DNA from: Tenrec ecaudatus | Lineage: Eukaryota > Chordata > Mammalia > Afrosoricida > Tenrecidae | Reading direction: 5' to 3' | DNA: 64,000 bases | Assembly: GCF_050624435.1 (NCBI RefSeq) | Contig: NC_134540.1 | Location: 103,011,739 to 103,075,738 of the forward strand | Shown: positions 13,286 through 25,829 of the stretch, in pieces | How positions within the stretch are numbered: position 1 is the stretch's first letter | Layout: each line of letters begins with the position of its first letter | Made by a program: the position numbers and the translations under genes | Notes under the pieces: model-generated | Seen by the model: the letters and a program-made list of their open reading frames with translations, nothing else | Database searches by the model: none | Told to the model about the DNA's origin: nothing

Positions 13286-15620
13286 TATTTCATATAATTG
13301 CACTGCCTAGATTTCTTTCCAGAGTGCTAAAAAAGTAGTGAGCTATTCATATGACAAGAATGTTTAAACACTAGACTGGTGTTCAGGAAAACTTTAATAC
13401 CAAGGGTGAGATGGCATTGTTCAGTGCATCCACCACAGTGATGGGTAGGGAGTCATAGGGCGTAGTTCAAGAAAGGTAGTAAGCACAGCACATTGTGTGA
13501 AAGGACCCTTGACTGCAAACGAAGAACTACATTAAAAAGGAAGCCAAAATTTCTGTTTAGAAGACAATTTCCACATTAAGACGCTAATATACCAATATGC
13601 ACATATTACATGAGTTTTCTGGGAAACACAGTCCCAGATGCATTATAAACATGGGGTTAGTTCAATAAGTTAGTAGACTCAAGGAGAATCTAGATGCCTG
13701 GAGTTAAAATTATGTGATAGCATTTCAAGACTCTGTGCAGCAGCAGCTGTTAAGCTATAAAGTAGTTTTGAAAGGCATGTAAGACTACTACACATTTTAA
13801 AACGTTCCCAATGTTTCTAAGCTGACTTGTTTTACCTGAAAGCAAATGCTTTGTTTCAAATGATTGCTGATTACAAGATCCTGTGTAATAATGATTACGA
13901 ATCACTTAGTCAGGTAGTATATTGAAGAAGAAAGAGTTTAAAACCTTGTTTTGATCCAGACAGAAAGCAGCTGCAATGGCAAAGGAACTATTTTTTCGAG
14001 TTGTCTACTTGTTACCATGGTGATTTTGCACCTTCATGGCAGCCCATAATTTAAGATGAATCTCAAGATCTTTGAAAAGTGAATATGTGTCCCATAGAGA
14101 GCTTAGCAAAAGTAGATACCCTGCCATGGGCACCTCTGTTAAAGAAGTGTTTTATTTCCAGGAGAATATGGCTAGAAAAACTGTCTCATAAATTTCAATT
14201 ACTTAAAGGTGTTAATTGTTCATACCAATAAGAAACAGAATTACACCAAAGTCAGTCATCGAGGCACCAATCATTTTATTCTATAGTATATAATGTACCA
14301 TAGGATGTATTTTTTCCTTTTAATGATCTTTTTAAAAACATTTTCTTGTGAAAAAGAGAAACTAATTGTTGGATTTTCAAAAGGAAAACTGTATTTCAGT
14401 CTTAATTGAATTTTATAGTCAATGTGATGACATAAAAACAAATGTTAAACAAGAATAGTCTATCATGATAAAATTTTATTGCAAGGTTTTGTCATTAATA
14501 ACAGTTCAGGAGGAGAAAAAAATCAGCAGACGATATTTAGTAAAGGAAACTCACACATAAGTACCAGGATAAGCCAACAAGCACTGCTATTGGGGTTCCA
14601 GTTCACACATGTGTAGGTTCATTCCAAACGAAATGCATTCAAATGCACTTCAACTTGACCAGTGGCTGAGTTCTGACAAGGTCTCTCGGTAATACATTCG
14701 GCCTTGTCTTGTAGGTACATTAAAAATAAATAAATAAAAAGCGATTCTAATCCAAATCGTGATTTCTTGTGCATCTACTATTAATTTCAAAGTAGAGAAG
14801 TCAGCTCAGAAAGGGAGGGTGATTGTTTTTGGTATCCCAGAGGGATGATTTACACAGATTTTTTTTATGGGACAGGGCAGTAATGGGGCTTATTGTGAAG
14901 AAATGTTAAGATACACGGTGAGCTGTGAGAACAAGGCCTGGGACGTGGAACTGAGCACGTGCTTTCCTCCATCACCACAATGCACCTGCTCTTTCTCCCA
15001 GGTAGCAAGGACTGTCCTATGAGAATTTCCCTGAGAAACCTTACCCCCACCACACTGCACACCCTGATGCTGCCCACTCACCTCTCTTTGTTCCCCAAAC
15101 TCAAAGAACACTGAAAAGGAGCATGATTTAAATCTCTCCAGGATGCCAAAGCTACCGTTTTCAGTTGACAAAAATTAAAGACCAAGTGCAGGATTTTTCA
15201 GTGAAGCGTTAAAGAGATGTAAACACCACTTTCAGAAATATGTAGACAACCACGGGGTTTTGTGGTGAAACAATGGCTTCGGGTCTTGGTATTTTTGTTT
15301 AATAAATGTTTCTATGATTTTGTTGCACTCATGCTGCATCTACTCAGAAAGAAGAAGTCTAAATGTTTTAGATAAAAGACAAATATGTGCACAACCAAGA
15401 GCATACAAAGAATTAGAATGAGGAAAGATTGGAAATAAAACGATAAAAGTAAAAGCATTACGTGTAAGGCAAGAGAAGTAAGAAGCGTAAGGAGAAAGAA
15501 TAGCAAGACTTTGAAGGAATGAGAAAACATAGCACAAGAGAACGGAAAAAAGGAGAAGTGTGGTCACTATGTTAATAATATCTTAAAGCAAAAATATTAA
15601 TGAGTATATTCAGTTTGGAA
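13286..15620. other. Intergenic DNA, no gene seen
   Basis: AT-rich single-copy-looking sequence with no frame over about 95 codons and no repeat that I can name. A short (aaat)n-like run lies at about 14723-14740. Conserved enhancers cannot be judged from one sequence. Confidence 0.4.
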
Positions 15621-15629
15621 TAATAAGCT

Positions 15630-17450
15630 TTATTCCATCAGAAAAATATACCCAAACTCGCAATCAACATACGCATTTGTGTAGTCTTCTGTTATACAAG
15701 ACAAAACATTGACAAATAAAATGAAAATATACAAGTCCTCATCACAGTGGGATATTTTAATACAATCCCTTCTTAGATTGATGTGCAAACAAAATTGAGT
15801 AGAGATGCAAAAGTTTGAACTACATGAACAGTAATAGTGACCTAATTTACATATATAGGACACTGTGCTGAACAATATAAAAATTCTGTATACAGTCATC
15901 TCAAATAAATTAGTAATACAAATTGGACTATGAAACACGGCTCAATAAATCTCAGACATGATTCTCTAGAAAATTTTCTCTGACCTTAATACAACTGGAC
16001 TAAATGTCAAAAGAAAAGGAAAATCATAATTGGTTTAGAAACTAGGAAAAAGTTCTGTATGATACAGAATGAAATTTTTAAAATTTAACTGAACAGTAAA
16101 TTAAAATGTCATGTTCAAATGCTACATATTACATATATTTTGTGAGATATCAATAAACAGAGATTAGAATTTAACACTAAATACCAATATGAAAGACAAA
16201 CATGTTGATGATCACTTAGCTAACAATATAATTAGTGAAGTAATAGGAAAGATTAGGAAAATAATCTTTAAAATATAAAACAAAAAGATTATATAAGATC
16301 AGTAGTTATTTAAACAGAAAATAACTGCACAAAAAAAAATCAGTAATGCCAGAAACTGGTTCTTTAAAAAGAATAAATCAAAAAAATCTCTAGTGAGATC
16401 AAAGCCAAAAATACAACAGGCATGAGTCATACAGGAAATGGGAAAAGGAACCATAATTGAGAGATGCTAGAAGGATTAAAAGCATAGTGATAAGACATTG
16501 TGATCAGTTTTATCCCACTACATTTGAAAATCTAGTTGCAACAGAAAGAGTTTTAGAGAAGTACCAGGTAGAGAATCTGATCTGAGAGGACGTACACGAG
16601 GTCAATGATGCTGAAGTCATTAGAGACGTTGATTTAATCATAAAATCTTTCCACACAAATTAGAAAATTTTCCCTGGCTGATTTCACTTTCATGTTTTAC
16701 AAACAATTACAAAACAAATTATTCTAGTCTTTTATAGTCTTCCAAACAAGAAAACACGAGTCTTTCCATGTAATTCTCTGAGACTATTATGGCATTGGCA
16801 CTGAAATAATTCCAGATATGATGAGAATGGCAGGAAGGTGATAGTTGTAGGCATGGTTCCCTTTTGCCTGTATATATGCAAATTCAAAATAAAATATTTA
16901 CAAAATGACTGCTTTGATATGTAAAATATCAATAAGACAACCAACAATTTGTGCAGTAATTGTTAAATGGGAAACCAATTTTCTATGTAAACTTTCCTGG
17001 TAAACAACTAAAATATTATTAAAAGAAAAAATGACACCCTAACGAAGTTGATTTTCACCTTCAGTGTGTAACATTAGAAAATGAATGATTGTCAGTCATA
17101 CTACGGCTAACAGGATAAATATCATATCCATATCGACGAAGGGGAAGTATTTATTGTATTTTTTAAAACACTGAAGACATTCAAGATTAGTTTTTAAAAT
17201 TTCAAAATAGATCAGAAAAATAAGCAACCTATGTAAACGGTTGATCAAAAGCCTTATAATAAATATTATATTGATTGATCATTGAAATCACCCCTTTGAA
17301 ATCCAGAACAATCTTCGTACAATATCATCAATATCCCAGACCAGCAAAGGAAAAAGTGGAAGCAAAAAGGAAGGTAAAACTGCGATTTCCAGAGTAAAAT
17401 AATGATATATTAAGGAAGTGTTTTTTTTAAATCTACATTATATTTTAAGG
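15630..17450 (+). mobile_element. Ancient L1 ORF2 fossil
   Basis: The plus strand follows the order of L1 ORF2 landmarks in decayed form: a 'gtgggatattttaat..aca' endonuclease-domain phrase near 15747, 'aaactggttctttaaaaagaataaa' near 16355, 'acatttgaaaatctag' near 16518, and a later 'ccttataataaatattatattga' segment of the reverse-transcriptase domain near 17252. Stops are frequent, so this is a neutral fossil. Some internal stretches may be later insertions. Confidence 0.6.
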
Positions 17451-18950
17451 TCTTCCAAGACTAATCTTAGTAAGGTTTCTAGAATTAAAAATGACATGTA
17501 AGAAAACTACAGATTATAAAGTTGTCTTGGGTTAGTTTCCTAGAAGTTGGGTCAGATAAGAGACTGGGTGTGTATTCCTTACAACAGGAGTATTCGGGTG
17601 AGAAAGTGTGGAAAGCGGGATCAGAAAGAGAAAGAGAATAAAGAAAGAAGGAAGACTTCAAGCCAGTCCACATGGAAGAAACACACCAGCCCGAGTCATC
17701 CAAGGATTGTGGACTATCAAATTCAAATCCAAAGGAGAGAATGGTATCTGAGCTTCAACTCTGAACACCCAGTTTGCGGAAGGCTAATGACAGTGGACGC
17801 CCAAAATCCATTGCGGGGACCCTCTCAGTGATTGAGCCTCCGGTGACTTCCCTCTGACCAGCGACAGGAATGCGGATACCCTTGCGATCACGTGGGTGAC
17901 GTCAGGCCTACCCAAGTGAGGCAAATTTCATTCTAAAGAGGACAATTGTCTGAAAGGGGCCCGTTTGGGCGTCGGTAATAATCCTTGTAGCAGCTGAGGA
18001 CAAGCTTCCCAGTCTGTTTGTTGATCTAAATTCATTCCATCCAGGCATGCTGCTGTGCCTGTAAATCCGCACAGTGTACAAGGGAATTGGCGAGATGGAC
18101 CACAACTCTCATTGCAACAATTGGGTCCAAGTCTCTAACAGCATCATCTCTCTTCCCTTCCATCCATTCTAGATTCCCTCACCCTCAGTTTGCACATCTG
18201 CCTTTCTGTGGGGTGACTGAGTCCATCAAACCCAAGGGCTCTGAACCCCTGGTTCTGACAAACATATTAAGGACTTTTATACAATAAATAAGACCTCTGA
18301 GGCCATTTTCAGAACTCAAAGATTTACTCTTTCTTAAATGGTAGCAGCTTTTATTAAATAACCAGAATCTGAATTATTTTAGTGTTGGGTGGTTTATTGG
18401 CGGCATGATTTGTGTTGACAGAAGTCCTCGGGTTCTTTGTGGTGACTGGCTCAGCTGCCACGCAGCAAAATGCGGCCTCGGTTCTGCTCCCACAACAACT
18501 GTTTCATTTGTGTCTCTTTTTATCCTAAATCCCACAGGCTTTTCTTTCTTCTTTTCTTATAAAACCAGGCTTTGTATGAAAATAAAATGCTAATCAAGGA
18601 AAGAAATTTCAATTAATCTAATATTTGAAAATATGAGGACAATACTTCCTTCTACAATGTATTATTTTCCAAGTCTAGTTTGTTCTCTGGAATTGACTCC
18701 CTCCCAGTGAGTTTGATTATTCTTGTTTCATTGGGAGCCCGTCTCTGATCTATGGCTAATTTCACTTGCATAAGTAGGAACTATGGTAAATATAAAACTA
18801 TCACACAGACACCGGTGTGGGGCTTCAGATAACACAGCTTGAATGTAAGCGGATGTAGAGTCCAGGGCTAGTCCAGCACCTATTTTATGATGTCTAGCAG
18901 CGGGCCAGTGTCCACATGGTGATGAAAGTACACAGGCCTTGCAAGAAAGG
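17451..18950. other. Intergenic DNA, no gene seen
   Basis: Contains a GC-richer block (about 17690-18130) with a CACGTGGGTGACGTCA stretch at 17889-17904, which includes an E-box and a CRE-like TGACGTCA. There is no coding frame I recognise and no assignable repeat. Whether it is a distal regulatory element cannot be decided from one genome. Confidence 0.4.
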
Positions 18951-18951
18951 T

Positions 18952-19428
18952 GTGCCGGTTTAGCTTTTATGTCAACTTGATGGTATCTGTGTAAAGGGAG
19001 TGATGGAGTCCAACCTATCAATCAGTGGGCAACCTGGTGATGCCTCCTTGGAAGTGTGGCTGTTTTATTACAGAGTCAGTGGCCTTGGCCTTGTTCCTTG
19101 TTTGGGTCCTGTGTCTGGCTCCAGGGAGTGGGTGGGGGGGCTCATGTGGACCACCAACTCCACTATCTGTCTGCACCCTGCTATGCTCCGCATGACTACA
19201 GCCACGAACCTGTGATCTCCCTGCTTCCTGGTCCCCATGTCTGCACCATCGGCCTGCAGCTTCAGAGACATGAAGAGGGTCAAGGTTAGCATTGGTTCCA
19301 CGGACTTGTATTGGACTGGGCTTGGATGCCACTCGATATAAAATTACTTCTTGATATAGAGTTCTCTCTTATACAGATATGAGTGCCATTGGTTTTGTTT
19401 GTCTAGACCATCCTCCCTAACACCCGGG
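18952..19428 (+). mobile_element. Solo LTR, MLT1-like (ERVL-MaLR)
   Basis: Begins in ccggtttagcttttatgtca and ends in a 'ctctcttatacagatatgag..ggttttgtttgtctaga' stretch before 'ctaacac'. This matches the start and end pattern of MLT1-type mammalian LTRs (gtgtcaac... at the start, ..tctctagag..ctaacaca at the end). No internal viral sequence accompanies it. Four other members sit in the window. Confidence 0.55.
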
Positions 19429-19734
19429 GACACGGAGTGGGCTATTCACCCAAATGTGTTCAAAGTTTGTAAATATGCAACATGGTCTGCTGCTTTTCTT
19501 CTAAAACGTACATTAGTTTTATTGAGACGGATTTCCCTTCATAGTTCTATGTCCCTCTCCAGAGATACTTAATCAAAATGGCCATGGAAACAGTTAAGAT
19601 GCTTCAGGTTATGCTTATGTCAAAGACATTTGGTAGAGATTGCCTTGAGGGAAAGATAAGATGCGAGGCATTTCCCCAACTTGTCTAATATAATGTTTAA
19701 ATTAGAATTAAGCAAACCATAATGCATGTTTCTG

Positions 19735-19935
19735 TGGTCATATTCCAAGGCTGACTCAGAGAGGCCCTGGAGGATAGAGCAGAACTATTCTGTAGGATTT
19801 CTGAGACTCTGAGTCTTTAAGGAAGAAGAGAATCTCATCTCTCTCCTTTGAAGTAGACGGAGGGTTTCAACTGCTGACCTGGAAAGTAGCAGCCCCAGGA
19901 TTAGCCTACTGTGCCAGCATCAAACTAGGGAATAT
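19735..19935 (-). mobile_element. AfroSINE-type SINE
   Basis: Reverse orientation. The body segment 'gtaggatttctgagactctgagtcttta' and the reversed head 'gctgacctggaaagtagcagcccca' place it in the same SINE group as 6730-6900. Confidence 0.7.
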
Positions 19936-21105
19936 TAAAGTGGTCCATATAGCACTTTGCTTGCATGTGTAGGCCAACAACCTGAAGGTCTTTCCTCAGT
20001 TGAAATCTATCACACTTGTTTCTTTCTCAAAATCTGAGACGAGGAGTAAGGCTTTGGGAATGTACAACTTAGTGATATCTCATTTTGGCAACTCTTCCCT
20101 CTCCTCAGATGAATGCAGTGCTTTACACTTCTTGCTCATAAAGGGAACTGTGTTTAACCTTCCTCCAGCACACCATTATCAAAATGTGTGCATTCTGCTG
20201 AAAGTTAATTTTGTGTATGTCAATCCATATTAGCAGATTAGCAAACACTAGAGGGGTCCTGGGTAACCTGTTTCTTTTTTTTTTTTCATCCCTTAGTGAG
20301 TGTAATTTTAAAAAAAAAACCTTTGTTTTTTCTTTCCAAAATATCTCTAACAAATATCAATATTTGGTGCCATATGTTAGCCCTGAAATAATACAATATA
20401 AATAAGTATGCACAGATGATACCTGATTTCAATGTCTCAAAAAATCTGAAGAGTTGAGGGAAAAGTAGAATTCATCCATAAAGCTCACATAACAGTATCT
20501 TTTCAACGGTATTGCATGTTGTCTCATGGAGTACATAGCATTTTTCTCAACAATTTTATAATTTCCTGTTTTAGCATTATCCTTGTTCACTCCATAATTC
20601 TCTATCAAGTCAAATGGGATATGAATTTGGGGTATAAATAAACAATAGGAATGGACAAAATTGTGAGAAATAAAAATATCATTTTTGTACTATTCTTTCT
20701 ATCATACAAGTCATAGTAATTTCCACTCCAAAGGACTTGCCGTTTATGAACACAACTTTCTCTAAGTTATATTTTATTGACGGTCTGTTTTCTCTTTCTT
20801 TAGCACTTTCCCTTCTGCAGTTTCATACTGTCTAGTACAGCTCGAGCTGTCCAGGATCACACATTCAAGTCATCTGCAGTCCATCACTAATGCAGGGCAC
20901 ATAGCAGGTGGTTTGAAGGAGTAGCGCTTAAATCTCCCGTTCTTTGCCATATAGATAGGGAGACCTGACCTAAACTTAAAGATCTCCTGGTTTTCCAATG
21001 TTGGTAATTGATTTCAACTTAAACAAAATATATTTTTCAAGTCAAACAAACTATACCTTTGACTTATGCCCAAACCACAGGACAGCAATTTACTTTCACT
21101 ACATT
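19936..21105. other. Intergenic DNA, no gene seen
   Basis: AT-rich, with a poly-T run at 20275-20286 and a poly-A run at about 20310-20320. No recognisable gene or repeat. Confidence 0.4.
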
Positions 21106-21107
21106 AT

Positions 21108-21290
21108 AGCGCTGGTGGGTAGTTGGAATGTATTGGACTGCAAATCACAAGATCTACAGTTCAAAACCAATAGCCAGTCCAGGAGAATGACAGGGCTTTC
21201 TACCCTTGTACCCAGTTACAATCTACCCTTTCGTATAGGGTGGCTATGAGTCAGTGTCACCTCTATAGCAATGAATCTGGTTTTGGAGGT
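21108..21290 (+). mobile_element. AfroSINE-type SINE
   Basis: Sense orientation: tRNA-like head 'gcgctggtgggtagttgg..tgcaaatcacaagatc', body, then the 3' part 'tatagggtggctatgagtca' and a 'ggttttgga' end. The order is complete, so the copy is close to full length. Confidence 0.8.
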
Positions 21291-22082
21291 TATAGTAATA
21301 TTGAATGCCCCAAAGTTGGCTGCACATGATAAATGTGCTAGATCACTCCTGGGTCATTCTCCTTAATTTTACTGATAAGTAAGTAGATGGACTGGTTAGC
21401 AAGTAGAAGAGATGATGTGATATTTGGGACATTCATATCTGTCATTTGAGCCACTGTCTACTCCCAGATACTAGGAGAAATGAACTGCTGCTTGAAGGCC
21501 ACAGATTCATCAGTGGATGGTTTGGTTTCTAAGCAAGAGCTGTCGGTATCTTGACGTTAGCTCAGGCATTGATAGAAAAAGTTCTGCTATAGCTTTTTAA
21601 TGAGAGGGGGCAGTCCTGAGATTAGTATTGCTGCCCTTTATCATTTCACTCAAAGCTTTGTACATATCTTGATTTTAAAACATTTCTATCTTACTGAAGA
21701 TTCCAATGAGTAATATTTTCAACACATACCCAAGTAATCGAATATGTAAACCAAATAAGTAAAAGCAGGGGCTTAAGATAATTTTAAAACTATGTCCCTT
21801 AATGACGTGGTCTATAGAGTTCCATTGCTTAAATTGCTTTACCCTTTTTGGTGTCGTGAAGAGCGGTTCCATGCTGTTTCATCAGTTGTTTAAAATTTAG
21901 CCTTTTGTAAAATCGGTCTTTCAAAAACCTTCTGAAATCTAAAGTTCTGTATTTCATGAAATGCCAGCTATTTTAAAATTTTCTATAAGCAACCAAAAGT
22001 ACTAACATGGGAATAGATTGCAAGCAGTTGGTTTGAAATTTTAATAATATATTATACAGAATATAAAAAGAATGAAAGATGC

Positions 22083-22120
<38 letters not shown>

Positions 22121-22600
22121 TTTTACCTTGGATCCTTGAATGGAACATTTTGTCATAGAAAAATAGTTTGGGGTGGTAGAGATCCTGATGTCCCTTTTAG
22201 GAAAAGTTTATCTTATTTTAGCACTCATTTTATTGATATGCCTGGGTCTATGATATCTAAATCACGGTCAAGGGTCCCTTGGTGGTTTTAATATTTGACT
22301 ACAAGGCAAAGTGCCAAGGCCACAGGAAACCTTTCCTGGTGTGTCCTCCAGCCAGCTCCGTGTGAGTCTGTCCACTGGGCCTGGGATAGTGCAGAGAGTC
22401 CAGCTCTCCTTGAACTTGCCCCCTGAGAAGCCGGGAAACAGGAGCCACAGCTTCCTGAGGCAGCATGGTTTACAAGGCTTTGGGCATCACCAGTGTGTGA
22501 GTAAACATTTCACCTTATCCACATAGACAAACTATTTGATGGTAAATTCCCGACATATTCAGAAGACGATCCTTAGTAGGCTGCCTTTACAATTTCAGGA
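21291..22600. other. NALCN upstream flank
   Basis: No gene is seen. The stretch holds a (TG)18 microsatellite and grades into GC-rich sequence at the promoter island. Confidence 0.45.
22084..22119 (+). repeat. (TG)18 microsatellite
   Basis: Uninterrupted 36 bp of TG, about 0.9 kb upstream of the inferred NALCN start. Likely length-polymorphic; alternating purine-pyrimidine tracts can adopt Z-DNA. Confidence 0.97.
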
Positions 22601-22901
22601 TGAAGCTCAGATCCGGTCCTTGAAGGGTCAGAGACTCGGCCGCAGTCCCGCCTAGACAGCGAGCTTGCAGACCCCTCTCCTCAGAGGTCGACCTTGCAGG
22701 CGGTGGGGTGGCTGGCCACCCGCAAGTCAGACCCTAGCGCAGGGAGCTGGAGAGCAGCTGGCACTGGAGGTCCAGCTGTTGCTGTGAGGCTGCGGGCCGG
22801 GGACAGCGCCAGCTTTCCCCGCCGGCCGCCCAGCAGCCTCCCCTCCCGCGCCCTCCCCGCAGCGCACAGCATCCTCGCAGCCCCAGCAGCCGAAAAATGA
22901 C

Positions 22902-22947
22902 ACGGATAAATAAATAAAAATAAAATAGGAGGGGGGGGGCATAAATG
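22902..22947 (+). promoter_or_regulatory. A/T-rich and TATA-like elements in the NALCN promoter
   Basis: Within the GC-rich island is an isolated ataaataaataaaaataaaa stretch (about 22903-22923). After a G-run comes cataaatg at 22940-22947. A start site 25-35 bp below the second would fall near 22970, leaving a short first exon to 23070. This is inference from position only; CpG-island promoters often work without a TATA element. Confidence 0.4.
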
Positions 22948-22969
22948 CCATCAAACGATGGATCCCAAA

Positions 22970-23070
22970 TACCCAGCAGCCGCCCCGGGGGTGGCAGCAC
23001 CGTGGCATTAGCCATCGATACGATCAAAGCCGCCCGGCGGTCACCGGCGCGATGACGGCAGCGGCCCTAG
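22970..23070 (+). other. NALCN: NALCN exon 1 (5' UTR), start approximate
   Basis: The 3' edge is set by a strong donor, ccctag|gtaaggc, with GT at 23071-23072. The exon is entirely 5' UTR. In frame with the main start codon it ends in TAG (23068-23070), so translation of NALCN cannot begin in exon 1 on this splice model. It carries one upstream ATG at 23052. The 5' end is only inferred from a TATA-like element at 22940. Another donor in the island (for example caggttggt near 23189) remains possible. Confidence 0.55.
23052..23070 (+). other. uORF, exon 1 part (continues in exon 2, 50435-50466)
   Basis: ATG at 23052 (context gcgATGa, G at -3) opens a frame that, after joining 23070 to 50435, reads [16 protein letters not shown] and stops at TAA 50464-50466. 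That is 16 codons, ending 7 nt before the NALCN ATG. Such a uORF would reduce initiation at the main start or make it depend on reinitiation. It depends on the inferred exon 1 donor. Confidence 0.45.
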
Positions 23071-23720
23071 GTAAGGCGCCCGGTCCCCGCCGGGGTGGGG
23101 GCCGAGCGGAGCTGAGCCGGGGCGGGGGGGCTGTGGGGGGCGCTGCTGCCGCCTGGCGCGGGCACCATGACTGCTCCGAGCCCCAGGGTTACAGGTTGGT
23201 GACAGCCGCCGGCGCCCGGGAGACTGCGGCTCGCGGGCCGCGGTGCCGCGCGCGAGAGGCCCGGGATGCGCCTGGGCTCCCTGTGCCTCCCGCCGGGGCT
23301 GGGCCGGGGCCACCGCGACGGGGTGTGCAAAGGGCCCCGCAGAAGAGGGCCGGCCCAGGGGCCAGGGGAAGGGGCGCCGCCCCGCTGCCCCAGCCCCGCG
23401 CAGAGCCCAGAGCCCGCCATCCGTGGGCCTGGGCGCGGGGCAGGGTCGCCGGGCCCCGCGGGGCGCCTTCCCTCTTCCTGCAGGCGGCTGGGTTGGCGCC
23501 TGCCGCAGGGTCTGCCTTCCTGGCCTGAGAAGCAGGGCGCTGGAAGCCCAGGAACAGTGGTGTCTGGAGCCTGTCCCTCCCGGGGTATCCAGCAGGTGCT
23601 GGGCGTGGGGTGGGGCAGGGGGCACGTTGTTGGGGACGAGGTTGTGGCGTCCACACCCCACCCTCCCCCTGAGACGCTGCTGCACTGACCCCCGCCGGCC
23701 GCACCTATGGTCGCTTGGGG

Positions 23721-24654
23721 GAGGCTCAGTGGGAAAGGGCAGGTGGGGGCTGGGGTGGGATGCTGCTCCAGCAGGCTTCCAGCAGGGCTAGGGCCTTGCC
23801 TCCACCACCCCTCTACCAGGTGGCTACCCGCTGCCTTCTATTTGCTGATTACCCTTCCGTTTATTAATTGGCCTTCTGAGCAAGGATCACTAGTCTCCAC
23901 TCAGCCAGTAGAGTAATGTTCTGCAGAAGCAACGCTGTTTTGCCATTGAACCTCTAGAAGACAGCGGTTGGCATGGGCCAGGACTCTGAGCAGGGGGTTG
24001 ATCTCTCTGACTCCCATCTCCACTTTCAGGATAGGGTAATAACTAGTCTCAGGTGCAGATATGTTCTAGAAATACTATGGGATCCATGTTTCAGTTCCTG
24101 GGATGTTTTAGGGCATGTTTTATTAAAGCCGTGCACATACACACACAGATTCGGTCCTCTGAGCTCTCTGTCACCCTGAGTCTGGCCTTGGCTCTCGCAG
24201 TCGGCCTGGGTTTCCTTGTTGGGGCAGCGCCAGTGACTGCTCTCTCTAAGAAGACTGCTAATAACGTGATCAGAAATGAACAAGTGGCTAGATAGGTGTT
24301 CAATTTAGGGTTATGTTTCCATAGCTAGCATGCGGTTTGAAATGAAATGGGAGAGGAGAGGGTACACTCTGGCCATTCTCCGTGGGCGGGAATGCCAACT
24401 TTACAAATGGAAAGGTGAAATTTTCAACGGTTCTAAGTGAAAATCGTGACCTCGCTAACCTCCACCATCACAACCATCTTATTTAATTGGCTTGCCTTCT
24501 AATTGATTGGCTTTAGTCATGTGGACTTTTCGAAACAGGTGTTTTGATTCTTCTGTGGTATTCTTTAACCAATCAGTGTTAAAATGAGATAAGTTGAAAG
24601 AGAGCTGATGGTCAGGGTTGGGAGAAAAATTAAAAGTTGAACAGTTCATGAAAA
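23721..24654 (+). other. NALCN intron 1, start
   Basis: GC content falls back to background. No gene or clear repeat. A short frame at 24053-24295 is not recognisable. Confidence 0.45.
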
Positions 24655-24865
24655 ACAACACAAGCACATTGCCATCGAATTGACGCTGACTCATAGTGAC
24701 CCTGTACGACAAGGGTACAATCGCATTTGTGAGGTTCTGAGACTGTAACTGTTTACAGGAGTAGGAAGCCTCCCCTTTCTCCCACAAAGTGGATATTGAT
24801 TTAGAACTGTGGACCTTGAGGACCGCAGCCCAATTCATAACCAGCATGCCATCAGACTCTCTTTG
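24655..24865 (-). mobile_element. AfroSINE-type SINE
   Basis: Reverse orientation, near full length. The 3' part reads on the plus strand as 'gccatcgaattgacgctgactcatagtgaccctg', followed by the 'ctgagactgtaactgttta' body and the reversed head 'gcagcccaattcataaccagcatgcca'. Confidence 0.85.
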
Positions 24866-25544
24866 TATTCTGTGTGTAGAAAACTTGGCAATGCAACAGA
24901 AGTGAAGTGCAGTCACACTATGTGACTGTGCTAGAATATAATTTTTTTCTTTGGGAATGACTGGTAATATAGTTATAAATTTGGCTAAGGCTTGCAACAT
25001 AGTCAAGAGAAGAAACATTTAAAAGGAACCATTTATATTCAACATGTTGTGACTTTGTTGCAGTAGTTTGAAACTCTAAGTATCCTTTCTTTGTCTTTGA
25101 GTATGACATATTTTATGTGTTCCACTTGACTTCCCATTGTGTGTGTGTGTGTGCGCGCAGGTGCATACATTTACATAGTTTCTTTACTTGCACCAATGCT
25201 CCTGAAAGACTTTATGGTTTTCCATGCTTATATAATCATATATTCTTATTTATCCCAAGCACAAGATTCACATGTAGATATCATGTTTTGGAAGAAATAT
25301 CCACATCTATCTCCCAGAACATTATATCCTAATATAATCCAGGCACTTTGCCAGAATTTGGAAGCTCAATAATTTTTTTTAAGTTGGACCAAGACCCTCA
25401 GAATTTGTCATAAACAATTATAAAAACAAAAGGACACAAATTGAGATGAGTGTGTATTTGGTTTATTTTTCTTAAAGCTTTCAGAAATGAAAAATGTCCA
25501 CTTCCCATCAAGTGTCACTTTGGATTATTTTCTTATTGGGTAAT

Positions 25545-25750
25545 GCTACTCACTCTGGGTTAATCAATGTCGACTTAGGGAGCTTCTATAGGATGTAGTA
25601 GAACTGCTTCATAGGGTTTCTTAAAGTGCACATTGTTATAGGGCAAACACTTTCGCCTTTCTTCCATAGTGTGACTTGTGGATTTGAAATACTGACCATG
25701 TAGTGTTAGCTAGCAACACAGAACACACTGCATCACCCATGCGCCTTGGT
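25545..25750 (-). mobile_element. AfroSINE-type SINE
   Basis: Reverse orientation, diverged. The order 3' part ('gtagtagaactgcttcata'), body, and reversed head ('agctagcaacacagaacacactgcatca') is kept. Confidence 0.65.
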
Positions 25751-25829
25751 TTAAAAACAACAAAACAGTTCCTGTAGAGTCAATGAAGAACCCCACATGT
25801 ATCAGAATAGAACTATATTCCTTGGAGTT

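Larger units (their letters stand above)
22630..23720. promoter_or_regulatory. CpG island at the NALCN promoter
   Basis: A sharp rise in G+C and CpG against an AT-rich background, the only such block in the window. It contains Sp1-type GGGGCGGGG (near 23119) and many GC boxes. Several long open frames on both strands here are by-products of the scarcity of A/T stops. NALCN in other mammals starts from a non-coding first exon upstream of the coding exon, which fits this position 27 kb before exon 2. The island may also drive an antisense transcript; the sequence cannot say. Confidence 0.85.

Noticed and set aside
18998-19332. Open frames of 71-104 codons on both strands
   Set aside because: They lie within an MLT1-like LTR and have no recognisable product.
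23041-23791. Long overlapping open frames (up to 214 codons) on both strands
   Set aside because: They lie in the CpG island, where stop codons are rare. The products are low-complexity Ala/Gly/Pro/Arg and match no family.
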